64,000 nucleotides of DNA from Yinghuangia seranimata. GTDB lineage: Bacteria; Actinomycetota; Actinomycetes; Streptomycetales; Streptomycetaceae. Location of the stretch: positions 1 through 64,000 of the forward strand of contig NZ_JASAOI010000065.1 of NCBI RefSeq assembly GCF_029953285.1, written 5' to 3'. Positions 24,631-32,526 of this stretch are shown one piece after another; position 1 is the stretch's first letter, and every line of letters starts with the position of its first letter. The position numbers and the translations under genes are program-made. The notes under the pieces were generated by a model. It saw only the letters and a list, made by a program, of their open reading frames with translations. It was not told the DNA's origin and made no database searches.

Positions 24631-25625
24631 TACGGGGCCGCCCGGCCTCCGACGACCGCGACCGCGGTGTCGAGGAGTTCGGGGGTCGTGCCGGCGAAGT
24701 CCCCGGCCAGGGCGAGGGCGACCGCCCAGGCCTCGATGTCGTCGCCGAGGCGCGCGGCGGTGAGGCCTGCGAGGTGCGTGCGGGCTTCCTGATCGTCGGG
24801 GCGTCCCTCCCGGCGGTCGCGGATGAGGTCGGGGCAGCCGGCCTGCCTCGACAGGTACGTCACCGCTTCGCGCTGGAACGGCTCGGCGCGGTCGGCGTCC
24901 ATGATCTGCGACCAGTCCAGCGGGGTGTGCGGCCAGCGCTCGAGGACATCCTGGGTCACCTTCCTTCGGCCACGCAGCATCCGGATGAACCCCTGGGTGC
25001 CACAGCTGCGTTCATACGTCCGCTCCAGACGGCGCAGGTCGGTCGGGTCGGCCAGGACCACGCGCACCGGCTCGGGTATGGGCCTGGTCAGGAACCGGGC
25101 GGTCGCGCCGCGCGCCACATCGGGCCCGACGATGCGGCGCAGGCCCAGGCAGCCCCGGAGGGCGATCGCGGGGCTGGTCCGTTTGGCGCCCGGAAACGGG
25201 AGCACGGCGAGCGCGGCCACGGTCAGGTCCGGGTCGTCGCATTCGATGGCCAGCATCAACCGCTTTGTCGGGCTGTAGGGCCCGCTGGGCTCGCCCTTGC
25301 GCGGGATCAGGTACTGGGGCACCACCCTCGCGGCCGCCTTGTGCGCTTCTCGCGGGGCGTACGGGTTGCTGAGCACCGCCACGGCGACCTGGACGTCGGC
25401 CTTCGCGGCGAGTGCGTAGATCGTGTCCGGATGGGCGCGCCGGTTGCGGCCGAGGGCCGCCTGCTGCTCGCGGGTGCCGTTGGCCGCGACGTGCGCCGAG
25501 ACCACGGCGTCCGGGGTGCGGAAGTCGCCGAGGACCGCGGTCTGCAGCGCGGGCCCGAGGCGGTCGAACAGTCGGGGGCGCATGGCCTCGGGTGCCGCCT
25601 CGAGCAGCATCGACGGCGACGTCAA
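24627..25625 (-). CDS. LRV-like repeat protein, paralogue 3
   Basis: A 332-residue protein. I favour the TTG at 25625, which has GAGGAG 6 nt upstream; ATG 25610 is the alternative. The N-terminal half is the clearest leucine-rich-repeat-variant solenoid of the set: RRAHPDTIYALAAKADVQVA then VAVLSNPYAPREAHKAAARV, with the Asn-Pro box expected of LRV repeats. Later there is SRQAGCPDLIRDRR and the C-terminal module DDIEAWAVALALAGDFAGTT followed by PELLDTA, shared with the genes at 9159, 11291 and 59018. It starts 10 bp after the nitroreductase stop, so it is co-transcribed with that gene from the TetR-controlled promoter. Cytoplasmic; function unknown. Confidence 0.8.
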   Translation of the reverse strand: MTSPSMLLEAAPEAMRPRLFDRLGPALQTAVLGDFRTPDAVVSAHVAANGTREQQAALGRNRRAHPDTIYALAAKADVQVAVAVLSNPYAPREAHKAAARVVPQYLIPRKGEPSGPYSPTKRLMLAIECDDPDLTVAALAVLPFPGAKRTSPAIALRGCLGLRRIVGPDVARGATARFLTRPIPEPVRVVLADPTDLRRLERTYERSCGTQGFIRMLRGRRKVTQDVLERWPHTPLDWSQIMDADRAEPFQREAVTYLSRQAGCPDLIRDRREGRPDDQEARTHLAGLTAARLGDDIEAWAVALALAGDFAGTTPELLDTAVAVVGGRAAPY

Positions 25626-25635
25626 TCCGGTCTCC

Positions 25636-26004
25636 TCACAAGCGGTCCATGCGGAGGAACTCCGTGATGCGGAGCACCTTGGGCGGGCGGGGCACATGAT
25701 TCGGGAGTGCCTGGAAGGCCTCGGCCCTGTCGACGAGGCGTGGGGCGGTGAGGTCGAGTTCCTGTCCGTCGACCCGGAGTCGCGCGGTGCCGGAGGCGAG
25801 GATATTGCGTACCCAGTCGGAGCCGGAGCCGTACACGAGTATGAACAGGTAGCCGCCGTCGACGGGGTGGGCGTCGAGCGGGGTGCGGTACGTCGTGCCG
25901 GAGGTCCGGCCGACGTGGATCAGGACGGGGCGGCGGCCGTTTCTGATCTCACGCGGGTTGAAGACGCGCTTGTTGACGTGGCCCCACCAGAGCGGCATCG
26001 GCAT
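25636..26004 (-). CDS. Nitroreductase/F420-binding split-barrel protein (DUF385-like)
   Basis: A 122-residue protein of the deazaflavin-dependent nitroreductase family. The features are NKRVFNPREIRNGRRPVLIH, HVGRTSGTTYRTPLDAHPVD, YLFILVYGSGSDWVRNI and a C-terminal RPPKVLRITEFLRMDRL. These match the F420/quinone-reductase split barrel common in actinobacteria, which reduces nitro compounds or quinones. First gene of a two-gene operon with a repeat-family protein; the divergent TetR gene and two palindromic operators in the 139-bp gap strongly suggest TetR repression. ATG 26004 has AGGAAGG upstream; a second ATG two codons later is possible. Confidence 0.88.
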   Translation of the reverse strand: MPMPLWWGHVNKRVFNPREIRNGRRPVLIHVGRTSGTTYRTPLDAHPVDGGYLFILVYGSGSDWVRNILASGTARLRVDGQELDLTAPRLVDRAEAFQALPNHVPRPPKVLRITEFLRMDRL

Positions 26005-26061
26005 GCGTGGCTTCCTTCCTGGCTCCTGTGCCGGCCGGCGCACCGACCCAACCGTTCGGGC

Positions 26062-26112
26062 CTTACAGGCGTAAGCCGGGGTACGCTTGCAAGGCTTGCT
26101 TACGGGTGTAAG
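26062..26112. promoter_or_regulatory. Double TetR-type operator
   Basis: Two identical-arm inverted repeats, CTTACAGGCGTAAG (26062-26075) and CTTACGGGTGTAAG (26099-26112), have the form CTTAC-N4-GTAAG and centres 37 bp apart. A short CTTGCAAG palindrome (26086-26093) lies between. They sit in the gap between the nitroreductase and TetR genes, where binding would control both directions. Confidence 0.8.
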
Positions 26113-26143
26113 CCTGTCAACACCCTCACGGTCAGGAGCTCGC

Positions 26144-26803
26144 GTGCCGCCCTCTCCCCCGCCCCGCCGACCGCTCAGCAGGGAACGTGTGTTGGACGCC
26201 GCGGTCCGGGTCGCGGACCGCGGCGGCGTCGACGCCATCTCGATGCGGAAGGTCGCGCAGGAGCTGGGCGTCGAGGCGATGTCGCTGTACCGGCACGTGC
26301 CGAACAAGGACGCGGTCCTCGACGGCGTGGTGGACGTGGTGTTCGCGGCGATCGAACTGCCTGACGCCGGGCGGGAGGACTGGCGGGACGCGATCCGCGC
26401 GCGGGCGAACTCCGCGCGTGCGGTGCTGTCGCGGCACAGTTGGGCGCTGGGCCTGATGGACTCGCGCCGCAACCCGGGGCCGGCGACGCTGCGGCACCAC
26501 GACGCCGTGCTGGGGGTCTTGCGGGAGGCGGGGTTCGGTCTCCGGACGGCCGCACACGCCGTCTCACTCATCGACAGCTACGTCGGCGGGTACGTGCTCC
26601 AGGAGCAGAACCTGCCGCTGACCTCGACGGACGAGGTCGCGGAGGTCGCCGACGGAATCCTCGCGGCCCTGCCCGCCGACGAGTTCCCGTACCTCACGGA
26701 GATGATCGTCGAGCACGCGCTGAAGCCGGGCTACGACCACACGGCCGAATTCGCGTACGGCCTCGACCTGATCCTCGACGCGCTGGAGGCCCGGCGCGGG
26801 TAG
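26144..26803 (+). CDS. TetR family regulator
   Basis: A 219-residue regulator starting at GTG 26144, which has AGGAG 5 nt upstream; the longer opening would run through the operators. Residues 10-60 are the TetR HTH (VLDAAVRVADRGGVDAISMR, KVAQELGVEAMSLYRHVPNK). The C-terminal domain (about 75-215) is of the classical tetracycline-repressor C-terminal type, with WALGLMDSRRNPGPATLRHH and DSYVGGYVLQEQ. Such proteins repress neighbouring detoxification genes until a hydrophobic ligand binds. Here the target is the divergent nitroreductase and repeat-protein operon, and probably itself. Confidence 0.93.
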   Translation: MPPSPPPRRPLSRERVLDAAVRVADRGGVDAISMRKVAQELGVEAMSLYRHVPNKDAVLDGVVDVVFAAIELPDAGREDWRDAIRARANSARAVLSRHSWALGLMDSRRNPGPATLRHHDAVLGVLREAGFGLRTAAHAVSLIDSYVGGYVLQEQNLPLTSTDEVAEVADGILAALPADEFPYLTEMIVEHALKPGYDHTAEFAYGLDLILDALEARRG

Positions 26804-26814
26804 CCGCTACGCGA

Positions 26815-26853
26815 CGGCGGCGGACCGGCCCTGGCTGGACCGGCCCGCCGCCG
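26815..26853. terminator. Bidirectional terminator between convergent genes
   Basis: CGGCGGCGGACCGG and CCGGCCCGCCGCCG pair over 14 positions with one A-C mismatch and an 11-nt loop. It lies between the convergent TetR and CHRD genes. Confidence 0.7.
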
Positions 26854-26859
26854 CGTTCG

Positions 26860-27810
26860 TCAGACGATCGGCTGCGTCGAGTCGAGGAACACGTAGTCCG
26901 CGCGGTACGGCACCTCGACGCGCGCCTGCGCGGCCGGGTCGCACGGGCCGGACGGGGCGACGCCGCCCACGGTGTTCAGGCGCAGGATCTCGTCCGTGCC
27001 GGCCAGGAGGCCGAACGGGCGCCCGGCCTGCGTCGCGGCGAGGTCCAACTCCGCGATGTTGCCCGTGCCGTTCGGCGTGCGGGCCAGCACCTTGCCGGTG
27101 ACCGCGCTCCGGTCCCGCGCCAGCCACTCGGGCGGGCCGGCGGGGCCGGGGTTCGCGAAGAAGTGCGAGATGCCGTTGTCGAGCGTGGCCCGCACGTTGT
27201 CCTGCGTGAACGCGAACGAGCCGTCCGGCTGCACGGTGCAGGCGTAGATCTGCACGCCCTGGGTCACCGACGCCTTGGTGTCGCGCTGGAGCGCGTGGTC
27301 CATGTCCAGCGTGCTCCTGATGCCGTTGACCTGCCCGCGCACCGCGCCGCCGGGGAACTCCGGTGTGGCGATGTCGAGGTGGAACGCGCGCGGGTTCGCC
27401 TTCAGGTCGGCGAGGAACTGGGCGTCCTTGACGCGGACGGTCCCGGTGGCCGTGCCGTTGTTCCCGTACGCCGGGGCGGTGAACAGCGTGACCTCGACCG
27501 CCCCGTTCTCCCCCTTCGCCCCCGCCTGGATCGTGCCGGTCGCGGGCGCGGCGATCCCCTTGAAGGCGGCGGCGAACCGGATCTCGTCGCCGCTCACCTG
27601 AAGGTAGGCGACGGCGGTGCCGTCCTTGTCGCCCGCTGCGGGACCGCCGGGCGTGGGAACCTCGTTGCCTCCGTTGAGGCTCACAGCGAAGTAGGCGGCG
27701 TCGGTGCCCGTCCCGTCCGCCGCCGCCCCGGCCGAAACCGCAGGCCCCGCAACGGCGATCCCCAACGCGGCGAGCGCGGACACGCCTGCCGCCATCCTCT
27801 TGATGTTCAT
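26860..27810 (-). CDS. Secreted CHRD-DUF3455 fusion protein
   Basis: A 316-residue exported protein from ATG 27810 (GGGGGGT 6 nt upstream). Residues 1-32 are a Sec signal peptide ending near AVSAGAAA. Residues 35-170 form a CHRD domain, the beta-sandwich first seen in chordin: YFAVSLNGGNEVPTPGG, AVAYLQVSGDEIRF, FHLDIATPEFPGGAVRGQV. Residues 195-316 look like DUF3455 (VQIYACTVQPDGSFAFTQDN, HFFANPGPAGPPEW, AELDLAATQAGRPFGLLAG). Both halves are known as separate extracellular domains of unknown function; joined in one chain they suggest a cell-surface or matrix-binding protein. Monocistronic, closed by the terminator at 26815-26853. Confidence 0.8.
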   Translation of the reverse strand: MNIKRMAAGVSALAALGIAVAGPAVSAGAAADGTGTDAAYFAVSLNGGNEVPTPGGPAAGDKDGTAVAYLQVSGDEIRFAAAFKGIAAPATGTIQAGAKGENGAVEVTLFTAPAYGNNGTATGTVRVKDAQFLADLKANPRAFHLDIATPEFPGGAVRGQVNGIRSTLDMDHALQRDTKASVTQGVQIYACTVQPDGSFAFTQDNVRATLDNGISHFFANPGPAGPPEWLARDRSAVTGKVLARTPNGTGNIAELDLAATQAGRPFGLLAGTDEILRLNTVGGVAPSGPCDPAAQARVEVPYRADYVFLDSTQPIV

Positions 27811-28091
27811 GACTGGACCCCCCAGTACCGCGGCCACCGCACTGCACGGTGGCGCTTCGACGTCGGGTACGGAGCGGATCATTCCGACTGTTCAATGACG
27901 AACAGCGGTAAAGGTCACATGAGTTGCGGTGAACTCGAAGCCCTGACGATCCGTGCGCCGCGCGTTCGTTGGAGGTGGCGGGCGACGAAGCTCACGGCGC
28001 GGTCGCGGGTGGTCCGCATCCTTACGGGTGAACCTGGGTTGCCAATCCGCCGCCGACCCGTAGCCTGGCGCCAGGGGAAGGGGGGCTACGG
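27811..28091. other. 281-bp divergent intergenic region
   Basis: The plus strand has TAGCCT near 28058 as a probable -10 for the kinase-like gene, then an AAGGGGGG ribosome binding site. The minus-strand promoter of the CHRD gene is not obvious. No small gene is supported. Confidence 0.45.
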
Positions 28092-28925
28092 ATGTATTCG
28101 TCGCCGGGGGAAGGCGCGGACCCGCTCCGCGTTCTCGATGCCCTCGACCAGGCCGCCGACGTGCTGGGTGTGGTGTCGGACGGCGAGGTCGTGTGGGGAT
28201 TCTCGTCCCGGATGGTGTCCCGGAGGGTGCGGTACGGGCGGCGGGCCGCGTGGCTGCGGGTGTTGGAGGCGTCCGCGTCCGGTGCGCGGGGCCGGCTGTG
28301 GGAGGGGAACGAGGCCGCCGAAAAGGCGTTCGGGGACCTGGCCGGGGTACGGCCCGCGCTGCTGAACCTGTTCGACTGGGCCGAGGGCGGTGCGGCGTTC
28401 CGGGCGGAGCTGATCGCGTACGTCGACGAGCCGGTGTGCTCGGCGTCGGCCCGCGCGCCCGAGGGATTCGACCCCGGCCCGCGGTGGTGGTCGACGCTGC
28501 GCAGCGCGCTGGAGACGGTGGGCCGGGCCCGCACCGAGCGGGTGACGGTGCGTCAGGACTGGGTGGACCGGGCGGTGCCGCGGTTCGTCGGCGTCGCCGC
28601 GCCGCGGATCGGCGGCATGGTGCCCGCGCACGGCGACCTGCACTGGGCGAGCGTGACCCGGCACGGCCCGCACATCGTCGACTGGGAGGCCTGGGGCCTG
28701 GCCCCGGTCGGCTTCGACGCGGCGATGCTCCACACGTACGCACTGCTGCACCCGGACGTCGCGGCGCGCGTCCGCAGGGAGTTCCCGGTTCTGGACAGCG
28801 CGGCGGGGCGCGTCGCCGAAACGGTGGTGCTCGCGCAGCTGCTGGAGCGGGTCTCCGAAGGTCTCGACCTCGACCTCGCGGACGCGCTGCGGGAGCGCGT
28901 AGCGGCGGTGTGCGGGCGGCTCTGA
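28092..28925 (+). CDS. Aminoglycoside phosphotransferase-like kinase-fold protein
   Basis: A 277-residue protein. The C-terminal lobe has the APH-family catalytic block VPAHGDLHWASV (about residue 178, catalytic Asp) and the metal-binding HIVDWEAWG (about 198), as in small-molecule kinases of the APH/choline-kinase superfamily. The N-terminal lobe is short, with VSDGEVVWGFSSRMVSRRV instead of a clear glycine loop, so nucleotide binding is uncertain. Family members phosphorylate antibiotics, sugars or fructosamine-like amines; nothing nearby indicates the substrate. ATG start with AAGGGGGG 6 nt upstream. Stands alone, with a strong terminator after it. Confidence 0.82.
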   Translation: MYSSPGEGADPLRVLDALDQAADVLGVVSDGEVVWGFSSRMVSRRVRYGRRAAWLRVLEASASGARGRLWEGNEAAEKAFGDLAGVRPALLNLFDWAEGGAAFRAELIAYVDEPVCSASARAPEGFDPGPRWWSTLRSALETVGRARTERVTVRQDWVDRAVPRFVGVAAPRIGGMVPAHGDLHWASVTRHGPHIVDWEAWGLAPVGFDAAMLHTYALLHPDVAARVRREFPVLDSAAGRVAETVVLAQLLERVSEGLDLDLADALRERVAAVCGRL

Positions 28926-28953
28926 CCGCGAGGGTGGTGGTGGCCGGGGAACG

Positions 28954-28990
28954 GCCCGTGCCCCTGTGGGAGATCCGCAGGGGCACGGGC
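28954..28990. terminator. Bidirectional terminator
   Basis: GCCCGTGCCCCTG and CAGGGGCACGGGC form a perfect 13-bp stem with an 11-nt loop between the convergent kinase-like and carboxylesterase genes. Confidence 0.85.
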
Positions 28991-29005
28991 GGTTCGCCAT
29001 TTCGG

Positions 29006-30523
29006 TCAGACGCCGAACAGGGCTCGGCGGTCGCCGAGTTCGTCGGGGGCGGCGTGGCTGGTGGCGTCGAAGCGCATCGTCGTTCGGCCGTCGGTGGTGT
29101 AGCGGGGCCAGTCCGGGAGGCCGGTGTCGCCGGGCGCTGACGGGTCGCCGGTGCGGACGAAGGCGATCCAGGCCCGGTGCATCGCGGCGCCGAGGTCGGC
29201 CACGGTCTTGGGGTCGGCGCCGGCCAGGAAGGGTGCCTGGGACCAGCGGTCGGCGTTGTGGAAGGTGAACGGGAGTTCGAGGCAGTGGGTCGCGCCGAGG
29301 CGTCCGTCGTAGGCGGGGGTCGCGTAGTCGAACTGGTAGACCCAGGCGGGGTTTTCGGCGGTGGCGCGGGCTTCGGCGAGGGTCGAGCACGGGATGCGGA
29401 ACAGTTCGTCGCCGAGGAGGTCGGTGACCACCGCGCCGAGGCCGCCGCTCGTGGTCTCGGTGTAGTGCGCGTAGGCGGCGTCGGCCCGTTCGCCGAACGC
29501 GCCGGCGAAGCGTTCGCGGACCAGGGCCGGGTCCGGGTCGGCGTACTGCGGTTCGAGCACGAGCGCGAAGGTGGCCTCGTCGCGGGTCCAGCCGAGCATG
29601 AGGTCGGTGGTCGCCGCGGCGCCGCCGACCAGCGTGTCCAACGGGTTCCCGACGAGCAGCCGGCCGTCGGCGACCGGCAGGAACGGCACGCGCCAGGTCG
29701 CCCACGGCGCCGGGGCCGCGAACATGCCGAAGGTGGCCTCGATCAGCCGCTCGTACGGCAGTTCGCGCAGCTTTTCGACGCTGCCGGCGTCCGCGGCGCG
29801 GACGAACAGCTCGGTGGTGGCCAGGGATTCGTCCGGCGTGGGCAGCGTGAGCCCGAACGGCGGGCTCTGCAGGATCATGCGGCGGAACAACGGGCCGCCT
29901 TCGGGGTGGACGGCCAACGCCGCGGTGGAGAACGCGCCGCCGGACTGACCCGCCACGGTGACGTTGTCCGGATCGCCGCCGAACGCCGCGATGTTCTCGT
30001 GCACCCAGCGCAACGCGGCGAGCTGGTCGGTCAGCCAGACGTTCGTGGAGTCCTCGTCGCCGAGGTAGAGGTAGCCGAGGGCGCCGATGCGGTACGAGAT
30101 GGTGACGACGACCAGGTCGCCGTCGCGCGCGAACGTGTCGCCGGCGTAGTACGGCAGCGTGCCGGATCCGGAGAGGAAGCCGCCGCCGTGGATCCAGACG
30201 AGCACGGGCCGGCGGGCGCCGTCGGGGGCGGGGGTCCAGACGTTGAGGGTGAGGCAGTCCTCGTCGAACGGCGGACGGCCGTGGTCGCCGAGCACGGGGT
30301 GCCCGACGGGCTGCGGGGCGCTCGGGCCGTATGCGGAGGCGTCGCGCACACCGGCCCAGCCGGGGTGCGGCCGAGCCGACCGGAACCGCAGCTCACCGAC
30401 GGGCGGGGCGGCGTACGGGACCCCCCGGAAGACGGCGAGCCCGTCCTCACGGGTACCGCGCAACGCGCCGCCGGAGGTCTCGACGACGGGCGCGCCTGCG
30501 ACGTCGTTCTCGGCTGCGGACAT
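29006..30523 (-). CDS. Type-B carboxylesterase (para-nitrobenzyl-esterase-like)
   Basis: A 505-residue alpha/beta-hydrolase of the carboxylesterase/lipase type B family (usual length 480-550). Features in order: FRGVPYAAPPVGELRFR, EDCLTLNVWTP, oxyanion-hole VWIHGGGFLSGSG, nucleophile elbow VAGQSGGAFS with Ser194 (GQSGG replaces the commoner GESAG), a Glu region near the middle and the catalytic-His region THCLELPFTFHNA. No signal peptide, so cytoplasmic. ATG with GGAAGGGG 6 nt upstream. It hydrolyses carboxylic esters, perhaps with detoxification or catabolic roles. Upstream lies the repeat-rich gene-free region, which must hold its promoter. Confidence 0.93.
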   Translation of the reverse strand: MSAAENDVAGAPVVETSGGALRGTREDGLAVFRGVPYAAPPVGELRFRSARPHPGWAGVRDASAYGPSAPQPVGHPVLGDHGRPPFDEDCLTLNVWTPAPDGARRPVLVWIHGGGFLSGSGTLPYYAGDTFARDGDLVVVTISYRIGALGYLYLGDEDSTNVWLTDQLAALRWVHENIAAFGGDPDNVTVAGQSGGAFSTAALAVHPEGGPLFRRMILQSPPFGLTLPTPDESLATTELFVRAADAGSVEKLRELPYERLIEATFGMFAAPAPWATWRVPFLPVADGRLLVGNPLDTLVGGAAATTDLMLGWTRDEATFALVLEPQYADPDPALVRERFAGAFGERADAAYAHYTETTSGGLGAVVTDLLGDELFRIPCSTLAEARATAENPAWVYQFDYATPAYDGRLGATHCLELPFTFHNADRWSQAPFLAGADPKTVADLGAAMHRAWIAFVRTGDPSAPGDTGLPDWPRYTTDGRTTMRFDATSHAAPDELGDRRALFGV

Positions 30524-30641
30524 GTGCTACCCCTTCCGGTGCGATACCGGCCGCTTAATCGAGCCAGCAATCCCGCACGATACCGCGAGATTCTGACGAC
30601 CGCCAGAATTACTGCACACGTGGGCGCGCCTGCCCGCAGTG

Positions 30642-30859
30642 GCGCTCCGCGCAGGGACGGACGGAGTGTGCCGGCACTCCGCGCGAAGCCGCGAGAGGGC
30701 ACCGCCAGCGGGAAGGCGGGGCCCGGGCGACGGATCGGCCTGTGGGCAGGAGCGCACGAGAGCGGAGGCGAACGCGCGAGCGGCGCTGCGGCGGAAGGCG
30801 GGGCGTGGGACACGGTCTCGGCGGATGGCAGGAGCACAGGCCCCAGACACCCCGAACGC
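30642..30859 (+). repeat. 218-bp direct repeat, copy A
   Basis: Aligns without gaps to 31143-31360 (offset exactly 501 bp) with 9 differences, about 96 % identity. All nine differences are transitions. Confidence 0.9.
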
Positions 30860-31142
30860 GCGAGCACGGCGCACGAGCGGCAGGGAGGCGTGGACGACGG
30901 GTCGGTCAGCCGGCGGGGGCGCAGGGCGCGAACGAACGGGCCACGAACGGAACGCGCGAGACGCTGCAGGCGGATCGCGGGGGCGTCGGCCACGGATCCG
31001 GCGGCACGAGCTCAAGACGCGGGCGCAGGGGGGCGCAAAGTGGGGGTGCGAGCGTGGAGCGCGAGAGCGGCGCCACAAGGCGAGACCGCCCCGGCGCGGC
31101 CTGCGGAATGTGTGGCCGCGAGCAACGGGTCCGTGGGCACGA

Positions 31143-31360
31143 GCGCTCCGCGCAGGAACGGACGGAGTGCGCCAGCACTCCGCGCGAAGCCGCGAGAGGG
31201 CACCGCCAGCGGAAAGGCGGGGCTCGGGCGACGGATCGGCCTGTGGGCAGGAGCGCACGAGAGCGGAGGCGAACGCGCGAGCGGCGCTGCGGCGGAAGGT
31301 GGGGCGTGGGACATGGTCCCGGCGGACGGCAGGAGCACAGGCCCCAGACACCCCGAACGC
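31143..31360 (+). repeat. 218-bp direct repeat, copy B
   Basis: Second full copy of the repeat at 30642-30859. Its right end is joined to a 27-bp block (31360-31386) that is identical to 30907-30933, so the repeats are composite. Confidence 0.9.
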
Positions 31361-31389
31361 AGCCGGCGGGGGCGCAGGGCGCGAACTGC

Positions 31390-31436
31390 GGGGCGTGGGA
31401 CATGGTCCCGGCGGACGGCAGGAGCACAGGCCCCAG
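31390..31436 (+). repeat. 47-bp partial third copy
   Basis: Identical to 31301-31347 within copy B (offset 89 bp). After the match the sequence diverges but again ends in GAACGC. Confidence 0.85.
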
Positions 31437-31661
31437 GCACACGGAACGCGTCCGTGGGCACGAGCGCCCGGAGCGCACGGGCGGGAGCAGCGCTGCGACC
31501 GGGCACGCTGACGAGCGGCTGACTGGGCCAGCGGGCGGGCGCTGGGGGCGCGGGAGCGGGAGCGCGGGCAGGGCCGACGCGCGGACGGCACGGGGGGTTA
31601 CGGATACGGGCGACGGCGGAAGCTCGGAGCGCGGCCGCAGGAAGCTGCATCGCCGGTGCCC

Positions 31662-32483
31662 CTACTGTTCCTCCAGCCCCGTCACCGCCCGCACGTGCGT
31701 CAGGCTGGGTTCGGCCAGGAGCGCGTGCAGGTCCGCGAAGACGCGGCGGGCCTCTACGGCGTTCCAGTCGGCGGGCAGGAGTTCGGCGGGCAGGCCCGGG
31801 TCGAGGTAGGGCAGGCGTCGCCATTGGGTGAGCATCGGGACGTAGTTGCGGAAGGCGTCGAGGGGGTCGACCTCGTCGCCGGTGCCCAGGTCCGCGGCGA
31901 TGCCGCCGTAGGCGTCGGTGAACTGGGCGTACTGCTTTTCGATCGCCTCGAAGTCCCACCACGCGCCGACCGTGTCCGAGAGGTCCGCGAACGCCTCGTA
32001 GCCCCCGGCGAACAGGTGAACGTAGGACGACAGGCCGACGCGTTCGAGCATGCTGCGTGCGTCGTCGAGCAGGCGGGCCGGCGCGACCCAGACGCCCGGT
32101 GACGCGTTGCCGAAGCCGAGCCAGGTCAGGCGGGAGCGCAGCTGGTGCCGGGCGGCGCGTTCGCTCTCGGGGACGGAGAACACCGCCACGACCCAGCCGT
32201 CCTCGAGCGCCGCGGGCTCGAGGCGGTCGAAGATCCGGCGGTCGCCCTCGTCGAACACCGGCACCACCTCGGGGGCGAGCCGGTAACCGGTGCCCGAGCG
32301 GCGTTCGGCGACCAGCGTTCCGCGCTTCTTCAGGCGGGAGATGGCGGAGCGCACCGCGGGGCCGTCGACGTCCAGTTCGGCCATCAACGTGATGAGGTCC
32401 GCGATCGAGATCCAGCCGCCGAGGCGGCGGACGAACGCACCGTAGACCGTGTTGATGAGCGAGCTCGGCCTGCTCTCCGTCAT
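31662..32483 (-). CDS. PaaX family transcriptional regulator
   Basis: A 273-residue PaaX-type repressor. Residues 8-70 are the N-terminal winged HTH (SLINTVYGAFVRRLGGWISI, VRSAISRLKKRGTLVAERRS). The middle part GYRLAPEVVPVFDEGDRRIF and VVAVFSVPESERAARHQLRS is the Cas2-like core, and the C-terminal helical part contains TQWRRLPYLDPGLPAELLPA. PaaX proteins repress phenylacetate or other aromatic catabolism genes and release on acyl-CoA ligands. It is the second gene of a pair, 43 bp after a maleate-isomerase-like gene, and probably regulates that gene. ATG with AGGAAAGG 5 nt upstream. Confidence 0.9.
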   Translation of the reverse strand: MTESRPSSLINTVYGAFVRRLGGWISIADLITLMAELDVDGPAVRSAISRLKKRGTLVAERRSGTGYRLAPEVVPVFDEGDRRIFDRLEPAALEDGWVVAVFSVPESERAARHQLRSRLTWLGFGNASPGVWVAPARLLDDARSMLERVGLSSYVHLFAGGYEAFADLSDTVGAWWDFEAIEKQYAQFTDAYGGIAADLGTGDEVDPLDAFRNYVPMLTQWRRLPYLDPGLPAELLPADWNAVEARRVFADLHALLAEPSLTHVRAVTGLEEQ

Positions 32484-32526
32484 GATCGCCTTTCCTGCCA
32501 GGTTCGGCGGCGATCCTACCGACCGG

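Larger units (their letters stand above)
30524..31661. other. 1.1-kb gene-free region built of long direct repeats
   Basis: No reading frame on either strand has the codon pattern or domain content of a gene; all long openings give Arg/Ala/Gly-rich or Cys/Ser/Pro-rich nonsense. About half the stretch consists of repeats (listed separately): two 218-bp copies, a 47-bp third piece, a 27-bp pair (30907-30933 and 31360-31386) and an 18-bp pair (31129-31146 and 31450-31467). It lies between the start of the carboxylesterase gene and the end of the PaaX gene. Confidence 0.7.

Noticed and set aside
29177..31522. A 781-codon plus-strand frame running from inside the carboxylesterase gene through the repeat region
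   Set aside because: The first half is antisense shadow and the second half is translated repeat DNA; no start, ribosome site or domain supports it. The repeat itself is reported instead.
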